DNA from: Hyphomicrobiales bacterium
Lineage (GTDB): Bacteria; Pseudomonadota; Alphaproteobacteria; Rhizobiales; Beijerinckiaceae
Assembly (NCBI GenBank): GCA_027489955.1
Contig: JAIXYZ010000013.1
Location: 992,001-1,056,000 of the forward strand
Direction of reading: 5' to 3'
Length of the DNA stretch: 64,000 nucleotides
Both the position numbers and the translations under genes were made by a program. A model generated the notes under the pieces. The model worked only from the letters and a program-made list of their open reading frames with translations. It was not told the DNA's origin and did not search any database. This document shows positions 17,540 through 27,034 of the stretch, piece after piece (within the stretch, counting starts at the first letter, position 1; every line of letters starts with the position of its first letter).

Positions 17540-19381
17540 TTGACGGGACCAGGCAGGATCAGGCGGCTTGACGCGCCGCGGCGGCGGACCTTGATGGCCG
17601 CCGCCGTGATCGCGGCCCTGCTGGCCGTCGGCTACGGCGTCAGCCTCGTCCACGGCGCGCTCCTGCGCCATGGCGAGGCCGAGGCCTACCGGCACGGCCA
17701 GCAGCGCCTCGCCTTCCTCGTGGCCGCGCTCCAGACGGCGACGGACCGGCATGACCGGCTGCCCAAGCTGCTCGCCCGCGAGCGGGACTTCATCGCCGCC
17801 TTGCGTACGCCGGACGACCCGCAGGCCATTGCCCGCGCCAACGAGACCCTGTCCTTCGTGCAGACCAATGCCGATGTCAGCGACGTCTTCCTGATCGAGG
17901 CCGACGGCGACACGATCGCCGCTAGCAATTTCGGCCAGCAGGATACGTTCGTCGGCCACAACTTCTCGTTCCGGCCCTATTTCTCCGACTCCATCGCCGG
18001 CCGGACGGGCCGTTTCTACGCAGTCGGCGCCGTCACCGGCGTGCCGGGCTATTTCATCGCCGAGCCCATCGTTGAGGATGGCCGGCGCCTTGGTGTGGTC
18101 GTCATCAAGGTGTCGCTGGCTCCGCTCGCCCAGCTCTGGACGCAGAGCGGCGATGCCATCGCCGCCGTCGACCGCTCGGGCGTGGTCATGCTCGCGGCGG
18201 ACCGGAGCTGGCTCTACCGCACGCTCGCGCCGCTCCGCCCAGAGGAGATCGAACGCCTCAGGAGCGCGCGCCAGTATGGCGACGACGACCTGCGCCCGCT
18301 GGTCCGCAACAGCCCGATCGTCCTCGACGAGGGCGCGGCGAGGCTCGACCTGGCCCTCGACGGCGCGCCCGGTCCCTATCTCGTTCAGGCCCTGTCGCTG
18401 GACCGGCTGGACTGGCGGCTCGTGCTTTTCACCCCGCTGGGGGAGGCGCGCCGCTTCGCCGACACGTGGACGAGTTTCGCGGTGGTCCTCCTGGCCGCTG
18501 CCGGGTTCGCCGCAGCGCTGGTCGCGACACGCTTCCGCCACCGGGCGGACCGTCGCCGCGCCGCCGAGCGGCTGGCCCGGCTCAAGACCGAGCTGGAGGC
18601 CGAGATTGACCGGGCCGGACAGGCCCTCGCGGAGCGCAACCGCAAGCTCCGGGAGGCCGAGCGCATCCTCACCGAGACCCGCGACGAGGCGCTCCAGGCG
18701 GGCAAGCTGGCCGCGCTCGGCCAGATGGCGGCGGGGATCAGCCACGAGCTGAACCAGCCGCTGACCGCCCTGTCGACCCTGTCGGACAATGCCGCGGCCC
18801 TGCTCGACCGGGGCGACGCGCCCGCCGCCCGGCGCAATCTGGCGCTCATCGGCGCGACGGCGATCCGGATGGGTCGCATCGTCGGCCAGTTCAAGGCATT
18901 CGCCCGCAAGAATGCCGGACCCCTGGAGCCGGTCGCCCTAGGCGCCTCCGTCGGGGCGGCCATCCTCATGGTCGAGAACCGGGCCCGGGAAATCGGCGTC
19001 GAGATCGCCCATGACGGTCGGGACGACGTCGCCGTGCTCGCCGACCGGGTTCGGCTTGAGCAGATCCTGGTCAATCTCCTGCGCAACGCCCTCGATGCCA
19101 GCGAGGATGCGGACCTGAAGCGTGTGGACCTGTGTGTGAGGCAGCCCGAAGGCCCGTCCGGCCCGGTATGCGTGGACGTGCGCGACCATGGCCGCGGGAT
19201 CGCGGAGGATGCGGTCGGTCGACTTTTCGAGCCGTTCTTCACGACGAAGCCGGAGGGCAGGGGTCTCGGCCTCGGGCTGGCGCTGTCCCAGGATATCGCG
19301 AAGAGCTTCGGCGGCGAGATCGTGGCTGGTAACGCCGATGGCGGCGGCGCCGTCTTCACCCTGGTCCTCGCCCGCCGATGA
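17540..19381 (+). CDS. DctB-type sensor histidine kinase
   Basis: A 613-residue inner-membrane kinase. Membrane segment one is about residues 18-40; a periplasmic double-Cache/PAS-like sensor follows to about 305; segment two is about 312-333. A coiled coil (about 340-390) leads to the HisKA domain, where His402 in GISHELNQPL is the phosphorylated residue, and a complete HATPase domain ([25 protein letters not shown]). The layout is that of DctB, which senses C4-dicarboxylates; the ligand here is unknown. It starts at TTG with GGGGG eight bases upstream. The stop overlaps the response-regulator start by four bases. It lies 105 bases after the Bug gene. Confidence 0.9.
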   Translation: MTGPGRIRRLDAPRRRTLMAAAVIAALLAVGYGVSLVHGALLRHGEAEAYRHGQQRLAFLVAALQTATDRHDRLPKLLARERDFIAALRTPDDPQAIARANETLSFVQTNADVSDVFLIEADGDTIAASNFGQQDTFVGHNFSFRPYFSDSIAGRTGRFYAVGAVTGVPGYFIAEPIVEDGRRLGVVVIKVSLAPLAQLWTQSGDAIAAVDRSGVVMLAADRSWLYRTLAPLRPEEIERLRSARQYGDDDLRPLVRNSPIVLDEGAARLDLALDGAPGPYLVQALSLDRLDWRLVLFTPLGEARRFADTWTSFAVVLLAAAGFAAALVATRFRHRADRRRAAERLARLKTELEAEIDRAGQALAERNRKLREAERILTETRDEALQAGKLAALGQMAAGISHELNQPLTALSTLSDNAAALLDRGDAPAARRNLALIGATAIRMGRIVGQFKAFARKNAGPLEPVALGASVGAAILMVENRAREIGVEIAHDGRDDVAVLADRVRLEQILVNLLRNALDASEDADLKRVDLCVRQPEGPSGPVCVDVRDHGRGIAEDAVGRLFEPFFTTKPEGRGLGLGLALSQDIAKSFGGEIVAGNADGGGAVFTLVLARR

Positions 19382-20721
19382 CTGCCTTGAGCCCGTTCCC
19401 GCCCGGCGTGTCCGTCGTCCTCGTGGAGGACGACGAGAACGTTCGCATCGGCAGCGTGCAGGCGCTTGAACTTGCCGGGTTCGAGGTCGCCGCCTTCGCC
19501 GATGCGGAGGCCGCGCTCGCCCGCGTCGAGGCCGACGCCGCCGCCATCGTCGTCACCGACGTGCGCCTGCCGCGGATGAGCGGGCTCGACCTGCAGGCGC
19601 GCCTTCGCGGGCTCGATCCCGACCTGCCGGTCATCGTCGTGACCGGCCACGGCGACATCGACATGGCGGTGGGCGCCATGAGGGCAGGGGCCTACGATTT
19701 CATCGAGAAGCCCTTCACCTCGGAGCGGCTGGCGGACGTGTGCCGCCGCGCCGTCCAGGCCCGCTTCCTGATCCTGGAGAACCGCCGCCTCAGGGCCGAG
19801 GCCGTGCGCGCGGCGGCCCCGGCGATCCTCGGCCATTCCCCGGCCATCGAGCGCGTGCGCGCCTTCGTCGCCGCCGTCGGCCCCTCGCCCGTGGACGTGC
19901 TGATCACCGGCGACACCGGCACCGGCAAGGAGGTCGTCGCCCGCGCGCTCCACGATTCCAGCGGCCGCAAGGGTCCTTTCGTGGCGCTCAATTGCGGCGC
20001 GCTGCCGGAGAGCGTCTTCGAAAGCGAGCTCTTCGGCCATGAGGCCGGCGCCTTCACCGGCGCGGTGAAGCGGCGGGTCGGCCGCATCGAATATGCCTCG
20101 GGCGGTACGCTCTTTCTCGACGAGATCGAGTCGATGCCGCTGGGGCTGCAGGTGAAGCTCCTGCGCGTCCTCCAGGAACGGGTGGTGGAACGGCTCGGCG
20201 AGAACCGGCCGGTCCCGGTGGACCTGCGGGTGGTCGCCGCCGCCAAGGGCGACCTGCGCGCCCGCGCGGAAGCCGGAACGTTCCGGAGCGATCTCTACTT
20301 CCGGCTCGGCGTCGCGATGGTGGACCTGCCGCCGCTCGATGCCCGCAAGGAGGACATCCCCGTGCTCGCCGCGCATTTCGCCGCGGACTCGGCCCTGCGC
20401 CTGCGCCGCGCGCCCTCCGTGCCGGACGCCGCGACGCTGCAGCTCTGGATGGCGCGCAGCTGGCCCGGCAACGTGCGCGAACTGCGCAATGCCGTGGAGC
20501 GCCATGTGCTGGGACTGCCGGAGCCCGCGGCGACGGCTGCGCCGCCCCTGCCGCCGGGGAGCGCCCTGCCGGACCTCGTCAACGGTTTCGAGCGGACCAC
20601 GATCGAGCGTGCGCTCGCCGAAGCGGGCGGCAGCGTGCGCGATGCCGCCGAGCGGCTCGGCATTCCCCGCAAGACGCTCTACGACAAGATGGCCAAGCTC
20701 GGCCTCAACCGCGTGGGCTGA
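19378..20721 (+). CDS. DctD-type sigma-54-dependent response regulator
   Basis: A 447-residue transcriptional activator. The receiver domain carries Asp61 (VVTDVRLPRMSG) as phosphorylation site. The AAA+ domain has Walker A GDTGTGKE, the sigma-54-contacting GAFTGA loop (residues 224-229) and GGTLFLDEI as Walker B region. The C-terminal Fis-type helix-turn-helix is RDAAERLGIPRKTLYDKM. All residues needed for sigma-54 activation are present. Its start overlaps the kinase stop (ATGA), so the two form a two-component pair. A likely target is the sigma-54 promoter at 16399-16415 (inference). Confidence 0.93.
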   Translation: MTALSPFPPGVSVVLVEDDENVRIGSVQALELAGFEVAAFADAEAALARVEADAAAIVVTDVRLPRMSGLDLQARLRGLDPDLPVIVVTGHGDIDMAVGAMRAGAYDFIEKPFTSERLADVCRRAVQARFLILENRRLRAEAVRAAAPAILGHSPAIERVRAFVAAVGPSPVDVLITGDTGTGKEVVARALHDSSGRKGPFVALNCGALPESVFESELFGHEAGAFTGAVKRRVGRIEYASGGTLFLDEIESMPLGLQVKLLRVLQERVVERLGENRPVPVDLRVVAAAKGDLRARAEAGTFRSDLYFRLGVAMVDLPPLDARKEDIPVLAAHFAADSALRLRRAPSVPDAATLQLWMARSWPGNVRELRNAVERHVLGLPEPAATAAPPLPPGSALPDLVNGFERTTIERALAEAGGSVRDAAERLGIPRKTLYDKMAKLGLNRVG

Positions 20722-20818
20722 GACACACAGCGCGCTTGCCTTTTCCCGCCGCTTTTCCCAAAAGCGACGGGCCGGGCGCCTGCTGGCGCGCCGGCCGCTC
20801 CTATCCCGCGGATCAGCC

Positions 20819-21481
20819 ATGACCGACGCAGCCCACCAGACCTACGCCACCCGCCGCCGCCAGATGGTCGACTGCCAGATCCGGACCTTCGACGTCACGG
20901 ACCGGGCGGTGCTGGGCGCCATGGACGAGGTGCCGCGGGAGGCGTTCGTCGTCGACAGCCAGAAGCAGCTCGCCTACATCGACAGCCCGCTGCGGGTGCC
21001 GGGCGGCACGATGCTCGCCCCCATGGTGATCGCCCGGCTCATCCAGGGCCTGGATGTGAACGAGGGCGACAGGATCCTCGCCATCGGGGCAGGGGCCGCC
21101 TATGCGGCCGCCGTGCTGTCGCATCTGGGCGCCACCGTCGTGCTCGTGCCCGGCGAGGCCGCCCTTGAGACCGCGACCGCGTCCCTCGCCGCCATCGGCG
21201 CTGCCGGAGTGACGGTTCGGAACGGTGCGGAGGCGGCGGGCGCGCCCGCGGACGGGCCCTTCGATTCGATCCTGATCGAGGGCGGGTTCGTCGGCGTGCC
21301 CGAGGCGCTCGTCGCGCAGCTGCGGGAAGGCGGCAGCCTGGCGGGAATCGATATGTCGGACGGAGCCGGCAAGGCCGTCCTCCTGACGCTCGGGAAGGTC
21401 GGCTCCGGCCGCCGCATCCTGTTCGACGCCGCCGCCCCGGTCATCGGCGGGTTGGCGCCGGCGCCCGAATTCTCCTTCTGA
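20819..21481 (+). CDS. Protein-L-isoaspartate O-methyltransferase-like protein
   Basis: A 220-residue cytosolic protein of the PCMT family. It begins TYATRRRQMVDCQIRTFDVTD and has the Rossmann motif ILAIGAGAAYAAAVLS in place of the usual VLEIGTGSGY. In alphaproteobacteria this gene commonly sits directly before tolC, and these members are often divergent from true repair enzymes, with substituted SAM-loop residues. Whether it methylates isoaspartate is therefore uncertain. The neighbouring tolC starts 177 bases later. Upstream (20750-20766) is a short CGCTTTT/AAAAGCG hairpin after the regulator gene. Confidence 0.85.
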   Translation: MTDAAHQTYATRRRQMVDCQIRTFDVTDRAVLGAMDEVPREAFVVDSQKQLAYIDSPLRVPGGTMLAPMVIARLIQGLDVNEGDRILAIGAGAAYAAAVLSHLGATVVLVPGEAALETATASLAAIGAAGVTVRNGAEAAGAPADGPFDSILIEGGFVGVPEALVAQLREGGSLAGIDMSDGAGKAVLLTLGKVGSGRRILFDAAAPVIGGLAPAPEFSF

Positions 21482-21658
21482 TTGCAAGGACTTGTGCGAA
21501 CGGTGTCGCATTTTTGCGGCACTGCACCGCGATCATTGCGCGGGGCCTGCGGTGCTCTTTCCGGCTCGCTCGGGGAGGACTATCCTCCCGGCTCCGAAGC
21601 GTGTTCTTAGGAAACTCCGATACGGGATGGCCATGTTAGCCGCCCGACGGACAGGCAG

Positions 21659-23047
21659 GTGTCAGTGGCTTCTTCAATCGGACGTAGCGGCGCCAGCCTC
21701 GCGCTGTCGCTGGCGGCCCTGCTTCTCGCGGCGCCGCCGGTTTCGGCCGAGACCCTCGAGGGTGCACTCGGGCGGGCCTACGCGGCTCACCCAAGCCTGA
21801 ACGCGACCCGCGCCGGCGTGCGCGCCACGGACGAGAACGTTCCCCAGGCGATTTCCGGCTACCGGCCCCGCATCAACGCCTCGGCGGACGCGGGCATCGC
21901 CTATTCGCAGGTGGACCGGAACGGCCTGACCAACGACCAGAACACGCTGCCGCGCGGCGCCGGCCTGCAGGTCGACCAGACGCTCTTCAACGGGTTCCGC
22001 ACGCGCAACCGCGTGCGCTCGGCCGAATCGGGCGTGCTCGCGGCGCGCGAATCGCTGCGCGGGACCGAGCAGACGATCCTATTCACCGCGGCGCAGGCCT
22101 ATATGGACGTGCTGCGCGACACCGCCGTCCTGAACCTGCGCAACAACAACGTCGAGGTCCTGGAGGAACAGCTCCGCCAGACGACCGACCGCTTCAATGT
22201 CGGCGAGGTGACCCGTACCGACACCGCCCAGGCCCAGGCCCGCCTCGAGGGCGCCCGGTCCCAGGCCATCGCCGCCCAGGCCACCCTCAAGGCCAGCGTC
22301 GCGCGCTACCGCCAGGCGGTGGGCGTGGAGCCGCGCCAGCTCGCGCCGGGCCGTCCGATCGACCGCCTTCTGCCGCGTTCGCTGGAGGCGGCCGTCAGCC
22401 AGGCGCTCGCCATCCACCCGTCGATCACCTCGGCGCTGCACAACGTGGACTTCGCCGAGTTCAACGTCGCCGTGATCCAGGGCGAGCTCTATCCGAGCGT
22501 CACCGTCTCGGGCCGGCTCAGCCAGCGCTACGACAGCCAGACCACGAACGACCGCGTCACCAGCGCCTCGGTGGTCGGCACCCTGTCGATCCCGATCTAC
22601 GAGGGCGGCGAAGTCTATGCCCGCGTGCGCCAGGCCAAGGAGACGCTGGGCCAGCGCCGCCTCGAGGTGGACGTCGCGCGCGACACCGTCCGGGCCAACG
22701 CCATCGCGGCCTGGGGCCAGATGGAAGCCACCCGCGCGCAGATCACCGCCGCGCAGGCGCAGGTGAAGGCGGCCGAGACCGCCCTGGCCGGCGTGCGCGA
22801 GGAGGCCAAGGTCGGCCAGCGCACCACGCTCGACGTGCTGAACGCCCAGCAGGAGCTGCTGGACGCCCGCGTTGCGCTGATCACCGCCCAGCGCGACCGC
22901 GTCGTCGCGTCCTACCAGGTGCTCCAGTCCACGGGTCGGCTCTCCGCGGCTTCGCTCGGCCTGCGCACGGCGGGCTACGATCCGAAGGTCCATTTCGACC
23001 AGGTACGCGACAAGCCCTGGGGCCTGAAGACGCCCGACGGCCGCTGA
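21659..23047 (+). CDS. tolC: TolC-family outer-membrane efflux protein
   Basis: A 462-residue outer-membrane channel of type I secretion and drug efflux systems. Residues 1-29 are a signal peptide ending VSA-E. Two internally similar halves follow, each with long helices and a short membrane strand pair (LEGALGRAYAAHPSLNATRAGV and the later LEAAVSQALAIHPSITSALHNVD). The motif near residues 385-405 (VGQRTTLDVLNAQQELLDARV) is the classic TolC signature. I used GTG at 21659; a GTG six bases later is possible. No membrane-fusion or pump gene is adjacent, so it probably serves several partners. Confidence 0.94.
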   Translation: MSVASSIGRSGASLALSLAALLLAAPPVSAETLEGALGRAYAAHPSLNATRAGVRATDENVPQAISGYRPRINASADAGIAYSQVDRNGLTNDQNTLPRGAGLQVDQTLFNGFRTRNRVRSAESGVLAARESLRGTEQTILFTAAQAYMDVLRDTAVLNLRNNNVEVLEEQLRQTTDRFNVGEVTRTDTAQAQARLEGARSQAIAAQATLKASVARYRQAVGVEPRQLAPGRPIDRLLPRSLEAAVSQALAIHPSITSALHNVDFAEFNVAVIQGELYPSVTVSGRLSQRYDSQTTNDRVTSASVVGTLSIPIYEGGEVYARVRQAKETLGQRRLEVDVARDTVRANAIAAWGQMEATRAQITAAQAQVKAAETALAGVREEAKVGQRTTLDVLNAQQELLDARVALITAQRDRVVASYQVLQSTGRLSAASLGLRTAGYDPKVHFDQVRDKPWGLKTPDGR

Positions 23048-23195
23048 GCGTCACGCCTGGCAACATTCGACCGAATCACGTGAATCTGTTCCTGTGGGCG
23101 GAGCCGGCGCGATCCTTGCGCGGCCGCGTCGGCGTGGAATACTTCGCTGATAGGCCGCGCACGATTCCGGGGCCCCGGCAGAGGATGGCACGCGC

Positions 23196-23906
23196 ATGAG
23201 CGCCGCAAACGCCAAAGTCCAGGAACCGTCGATGGAGGAGATCCTCGCCTCCATCCGGCGCATTATTTCCGACGACCAGACCGCCCGCGACGGGCAGGTC
23301 GCCGTCCCCGCGGCGGAAGCGCCGCCTCCGATGCCGGAGCCGCAGGCCTTCGTCTTCCCCGAGCCGGAACCCGTCGCACCGCCCGCCGCCGAGCCGCCCG
23401 TCGCCGAGGCTTTCATGTCCTCGCCGATGCCGACGCTGGAGGGCGACGCGCTGTTCGGCGGCGGCGACGACGTCCTCGACCTCGCCGAGATCCCCGACGC
23501 GGCCGACGAACAGGACGACGCGGACCTGATGTTCCGGGACGTCGAGCAGGACGACCAGATCGACTTCGCTCCCGAACCCGCCTTCGAGCCCGCCGCCATC
23601 CAGCCGGAACCGGCGCCCGCGCCGGCCTTCACGATGCCCGCCCCAGACCCTGCGCCCGCCGCCGCCCCGGAGCCTGCACCCGCCGACGACCGGCTGCTGT
23701 CGCGCACCACCGACGCCGCGGTCTCCGCCGCCTTCTCCTCGCTCGCCCAGACGATCCTCACCGGCAATGCCCGCACGCTCGAGGACCTCGTCAGCGACAT
23801 GCTCCGTCCCATGCTCAAGGACTGGCTGGACGACAACCTGCCGACGATCGTGGAGCGTCTCGTGCGCGCCGAGATCGAGCGCGTCGCCCGGGGCGGGCGT
23901 CACTGA
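23196..23906 (+). CDS. DUF2497 (PopZ-like) polar organising protein
   Basis: A 236-residue acidic protein in three parts: an N-terminal helix (PSMEEILASIRRIISDDQ), a long Pro/Ala/Glu-rich disordered middle (residues about 30-165), and a helical C-terminus (LEDLVSDMLRPMLKDWLDDNL and IVERLVRAEIERVA). This is the architecture of PopZ of Caulobacter and the DUF2497 family, which assembles at cell poles and anchors the ParB-origin complex. Location directly before valS is conserved in alphaproteobacteria. Self-assembly through the C-terminal helices is family knowledge. Confidence 0.88.
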   Translation: MSAANAKVQEPSMEEILASIRRIISDDQTARDGQVAVPAAEAPPPMPEPQAFVFPEPEPVAPPAAEPPVAEAFMSSPMPTLEGDALFGGGDDVLDLAEIPDAADEQDDADLMFRDVEQDDQIDFAPEPAFEPAAIQPEPAPAPAFTMPAPDPAPAAAPEPAPADDRLLSRTTDAAVSAAFSSLAQTILTGNARTLEDLVSDMLRPMLKDWLDDNLPTIVERLVRAEIERVARGGRH

Positions 23907-23910
23907 CGCG

Positions 23911-23939
23911 TTGACACCGCCCGCCGCCTTCGCTTTCTA
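23911..23939 (+). promoter_or_regulatory. Possible promoter for valS
   Basis: A perfect -35 box TTGACA (23911-23916) is followed after 17 bases by a weak -10 box TTTCTA (23934-23939), about 60 bases before the valS start. Confidence 0.4.
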
Positions 23940-24000
23940 GCCAGCACTATCCCCAGGGCCGCCGGATCACCCGGCGGCCAAGCTGTCTGGTTGCGACCCC

Positions 24001-26757
24001 ATGATGGACAAGACGTTCGAGCCCGCCGCGGTCGAGGACCGCATCGCCCGCGTGTGGGAGGAGGCGGATGCGTTCCGGGCCGGCCGCGCCGACCGGGCCG
24101 GCGCGGAGCCCTATTGCATCGTCATCCCGCCGCCGAACGTCACCGGCACCCTGCATATCGGCCACGCCTTCAACACGACGCTCCAGGACGTGCTGTGCCG
24201 CTTCGAGCGCATGCGTGGCAAGGATGTGCTCTGGCAGCCGGGCACCGACCATGCCGGCATCGCCACCCAGATGGTGGTGGAGCGCCAGCTCCGCGACCGG
24301 CAGGAGCCCGATCGCCGCGCCATGGGCCGCGAGGCCTTCGTGGAGCGGGTCTGGCAGTGGAAGGAGCAGTCCGGTGGCGCCATCATCGGCCAGCTCAAGC
24401 GCCTTGGCGCGTCCTGCGACTGGTCGCGCGAGCGCTTCACGATGGACGAGGGCCTGTCCGCCGCCGTCCTCAAGGTCTTCGTCGACCTGCACCGCGAGGG
24501 GCTGATCTACCGGGACAAGCGGCTGGTCAACTGGGACCCGCGTTTCCAGACCGCGATCTCCGACCTCGAAGTGCTCCAGGTCGAAACCAAGGGCCATCTC
24601 TGGCACATCGCCTATCCGGTGGAAGGTACCGACGAGACGATCGTCGTGGCGACGACGCGCCCGGAGACCATGCTTGGCGACGTCGCCGTCGCGGTCCATC
24701 CCGAGAACGAGCGCCTGAAGCACCTGATCGGCCGCACGGCGATCCTGCCGCTCGTCGGCCGGCGCATCCCCATCGTCGCCGACGACTACGCCGACCCCGA
24801 GAAGGGCACCGGCGCGGTGAAGATCACCCCGGCGCACGATTTCAACGATTTCGAGGTGGGGCGTCGCCATAGCCTGCCGCTCATCAACGTGTTCGACGCC
24901 GAGGCGCGGATCGACATCGGCGCGAACGAGGCGTTCCGGGAAGGCTTGGCCGCGGCCGCCCTCGGCCCTGTCCTGGAACTCCACGGGCTGGACCGGTTCG
25001 AGGCCCGCAAGCGCATCGTCGCGATGCTGGAGGAGGGCGGCCAGCTCGTCCAGATCGAGCCGCACACCCACATGGTCCCCCACGGCGACCGCTCGGGAGT
25101 GGTGATCGAGCCGTTCCTGACCGACCAATGGTACGTGAACGTCAAACCGCTGGCCGAGCGGGCGCTTGCCGCCGTGCGCTCCGGCAAGACGCGCATCGTC
25201 CCGGAGAGCTGGGAGAAGACCTATTTCCAGTGGCTTGAGAACATCGAGCCCTGGTGCATTTCCCGCCAGCTCTGGTGGGGACACCAGATCCCCGCCTGGT
25301 ATGGGCCGGACGGCCGCGTCTTCGTCGCGGAGAGCGAGGAGAAGGCCGTCGCCGAGGCTCTCGCCCATTACGTCGAGGCGGACGTCATCACCAGCGCCGA
25401 GGCCGAGGCCATGGCGTCCGATCCCGAACGGCGCGCCGCCTTCCTGCGGCGCGACGAGGACGTGCTGGACACCTGGTTCTCCTCGGCGCTCTGGCCGTTC
25501 TCGACGCTGGGCTGGCCGGACCGCACGCCGGAGCTGAAGCGCTTCTACCCGACGGCGACCCTCGTCACCGCCTTCGACATCATCTTCTTCTGGGTCGCCC
25601 GGATGATGATGATGGGCCTGCACTTCATGGACGAGGTGCCGTTCCGCGACGTCTACATCCACGCCCTCGTCCGCGACGAGAAGGGCGCCAAGATGTCGAA
25701 GTCCAAGGGCAACGTCATCGACCCGCTGGTTCTCATCGACACCTACGGCGCCGATGCGGTGCGCTTCACCCTGGCGGCGATGGCCGCCCAGGGCCGCGAC
25801 ATCAAGCTGTCCACGCAGCGCATCGAGGGCTACCGCAACTTCGCGACCAAGATCTGGAACGCCGCGCGCTTCGCCGAGATGAACGGCTGCGTGCGCCAGC
25901 CGGGCTTCGATCCGGCCGCCGTGCGCGAGACGCTGAACGTCTGGGTGATCGGGGAGGCGGACCGCGCCATCGCCGACATCGAGGCCGGGATCGGCGCCAT
26001 GCGCTTCAACGATGCGGCGGCCGCGGCCTATCGCTTCGTGTGGAACGTGTTCTGCGACTGGTACCTGGAGCTCGCCAAGCCGGTCCTGCAGGGCGAGGAC
26101 AGCCCGGCCCGCGCCGAGACGCGGGCGACCGTCGCCCACGTCTTCGACGTGATCTGCGCAATCCTGCATCCCTTCATGCCGTTCCTCACCGAGGAATTGT
26201 GGGCCATCAAGGGCGCCGAAGGCCCGGCGCGCGGGTCGGTGCTCGCTCTGGCGCCCTGGCCAGCCCGGGTCGGGCGCGATTCGTCCGCCGCCGAGGCCGA
26301 GATCGGCTGGGTCGTGGACCTCGTCTCCGAGATCCGCTCCGCCCGCGCCGAGACGAACGTGCCGGCCGGATCGCAGATCCCGCTCGTCCTCGTCGGGGCC
26401 TCCGCGGCCACGCGGGAGAAGGCCCAGCGATGGGGCGACATGGTGCGGCGCCTGGCGCGGCTCTCCGAGATCGCCTTCGCCGACGAGATGCCCGCCGGGT
26501 CGATCCAGGTCGTGGCGCGCGGCGAGACCGCGGCCCTGCCGCTGGCCGGCATCGTCGACATCGCGGCCGAGCGGGCGCGGCTGGAGAAGGAGATCGGGCG
26601 CCTGAAGGGCGAGATCGCCAAGATCGACGCCAAGCTGGGCAATGCCGACTTCCTCGCAAGGGCCCCGGAAGAGGTCGTAGAGGAACAAAGGGAGCGCCGC
26701 GAGGATGCGATCGTACGCCAAAACAAGATGGCGGACGCGCTCCAGCGGCTCGGCTAA
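24001..26757 (+). CDS. valS: Valyl-tRNA synthetase
   Basis: A 918-residue class I aminoacyl-tRNA synthetase that charges tRNA-Val in the cytosol. The HIGH motif is at residues 52-55 (TGTLHIGHAFN) and KMSKS at 564-568. An editing CP1 domain lies between them (TTRPETMLGDVAVAVHP). The C-terminal end is a coiled coil (residues about 850-915) that binds tRNA, as in other ValRS. No frame or key residue is abnormal. Confidence 0.98.
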   Translation: MMDKTFEPAAVEDRIARVWEEADAFRAGRADRAGAEPYCIVIPPPNVTGTLHIGHAFNTTLQDVLCRFERMRGKDVLWQPGTDHAGIATQMVVERQLRDRQEPDRRAMGREAFVERVWQWKEQSGGAIIGQLKRLGASCDWSRERFTMDEGLSAAVLKVFVDLHREGLIYRDKRLVNWDPRFQTAISDLEVLQVETKGHLWHIAYPVEGTDETIVVATTRPETMLGDVAVAVHPENERLKHLIGRTAILPLVGRRIPIVADDYADPEKGTGAVKITPAHDFNDFEVGRRHSLPLINVFDAEARIDIGANEAFREGLAAAALGPVLELHGLDRFEARKRIVAMLEEGGQLVQIEPHTHMVPHGDRSGVVIEPFLTDQWYVNVKPLAERALAAVRSGKTRIVPESWEKTYFQWLENIEPWCISRQLWWGHQIPAWYGPDGRVFVAESEEKAVAEALAHYVEADVITSAEAEAMASDPERRAAFLRRDEDVLDTWFSSALWPFSTLGWPDRTPELKRFYPTATLVTAFDIIFFWVARMMMMGLHFMDEVPFRDVYIHALVRDEKGAKMSKSKGNVIDPLVLIDTYGADAVRFTLAAMAAQGRDIKLSTQRIEGYRNFATKIWNAARFAEMNGCVRQPGFDPAAVRETLNVWVIGEADRAIADIEAGIGAMRFNDAAAAAYRFVWNVFCDWYLELAKPVLQGEDSPARAETRATVAHVFDVICAILHPFMPFLTEELWAIKGAEGPARGSVLALAPWPARVGRDSSAAEAEIGWVVDLVSEIRSARAETNVPAGSQIPLVLVGASAATREKAQRWGDMVRRLARLSEIAFADEMPAGSIQVVARGETAALPLAGIVDIAAERARLEKEIGRLKGEIAKIDAKLGNADFLARAPEEVVEEQRERREDAIVRQNKMADALQRLG

Positions 26758-26790
26758 ACGGCAAGTACGCGTAAAATTGTCCGAAAGAAG

Positions 26791-26812
26791 GCGAAGCGGC
26801 TTGCCGCTTCGC
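26791..26812. repeat. Perfect 10-bp inverted repeat after valS
   Basis: GCGAAGCGGC (26791-26800) is followed by TT and its exact complement (26803-26812). A weaker related hairpin (CGCTT..AAGCG) occurs near 26832-26850. They sit 34-90 bases past the valS stop and lack T-runs, so they may serve as 3' end structures. The remaining 180 bases to the porin-like gene must hold its promoter, but I could not identify it securely. Confidence 0.5.
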
Positions 26813-27034
26813 TTACGTGGCAATTACGTCGCGCTTCGCTAAGGAAGCGAAACCCTTGCCCGCCTGCGAATTTCCGGGAACAAAGTTTGGCCTCATTCGT
26901 TGCAGAAGTCGGGTGGCGAGGTGGCTGACATTGTCTCCACCCCTCACGTGTGACCGGTTTCGCTCGACAAGAGATCGGCCTGTTCAGGCAAGAGGCGGTT
27001 TCGGAAAGGCCGCCTCAGGTTTCGGAGATTGAAT

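Noticed and set aside
16172-18745. Long frame opposite the Bug gene and kinase
   Set aside because: Same cause: it crosses tRNA-Cys and two well-supported genes, and its product is Arg/Gly/His-rich without domains.
23947-26823. Very long open frame on the strand opposite valS (about 950 codons)
   Set aside because: GC-rich coding DNA with G/C-biased third positions leaves long open frames in the antiparallel strand. The translation has no family motif, while valS on the other strand is complete.
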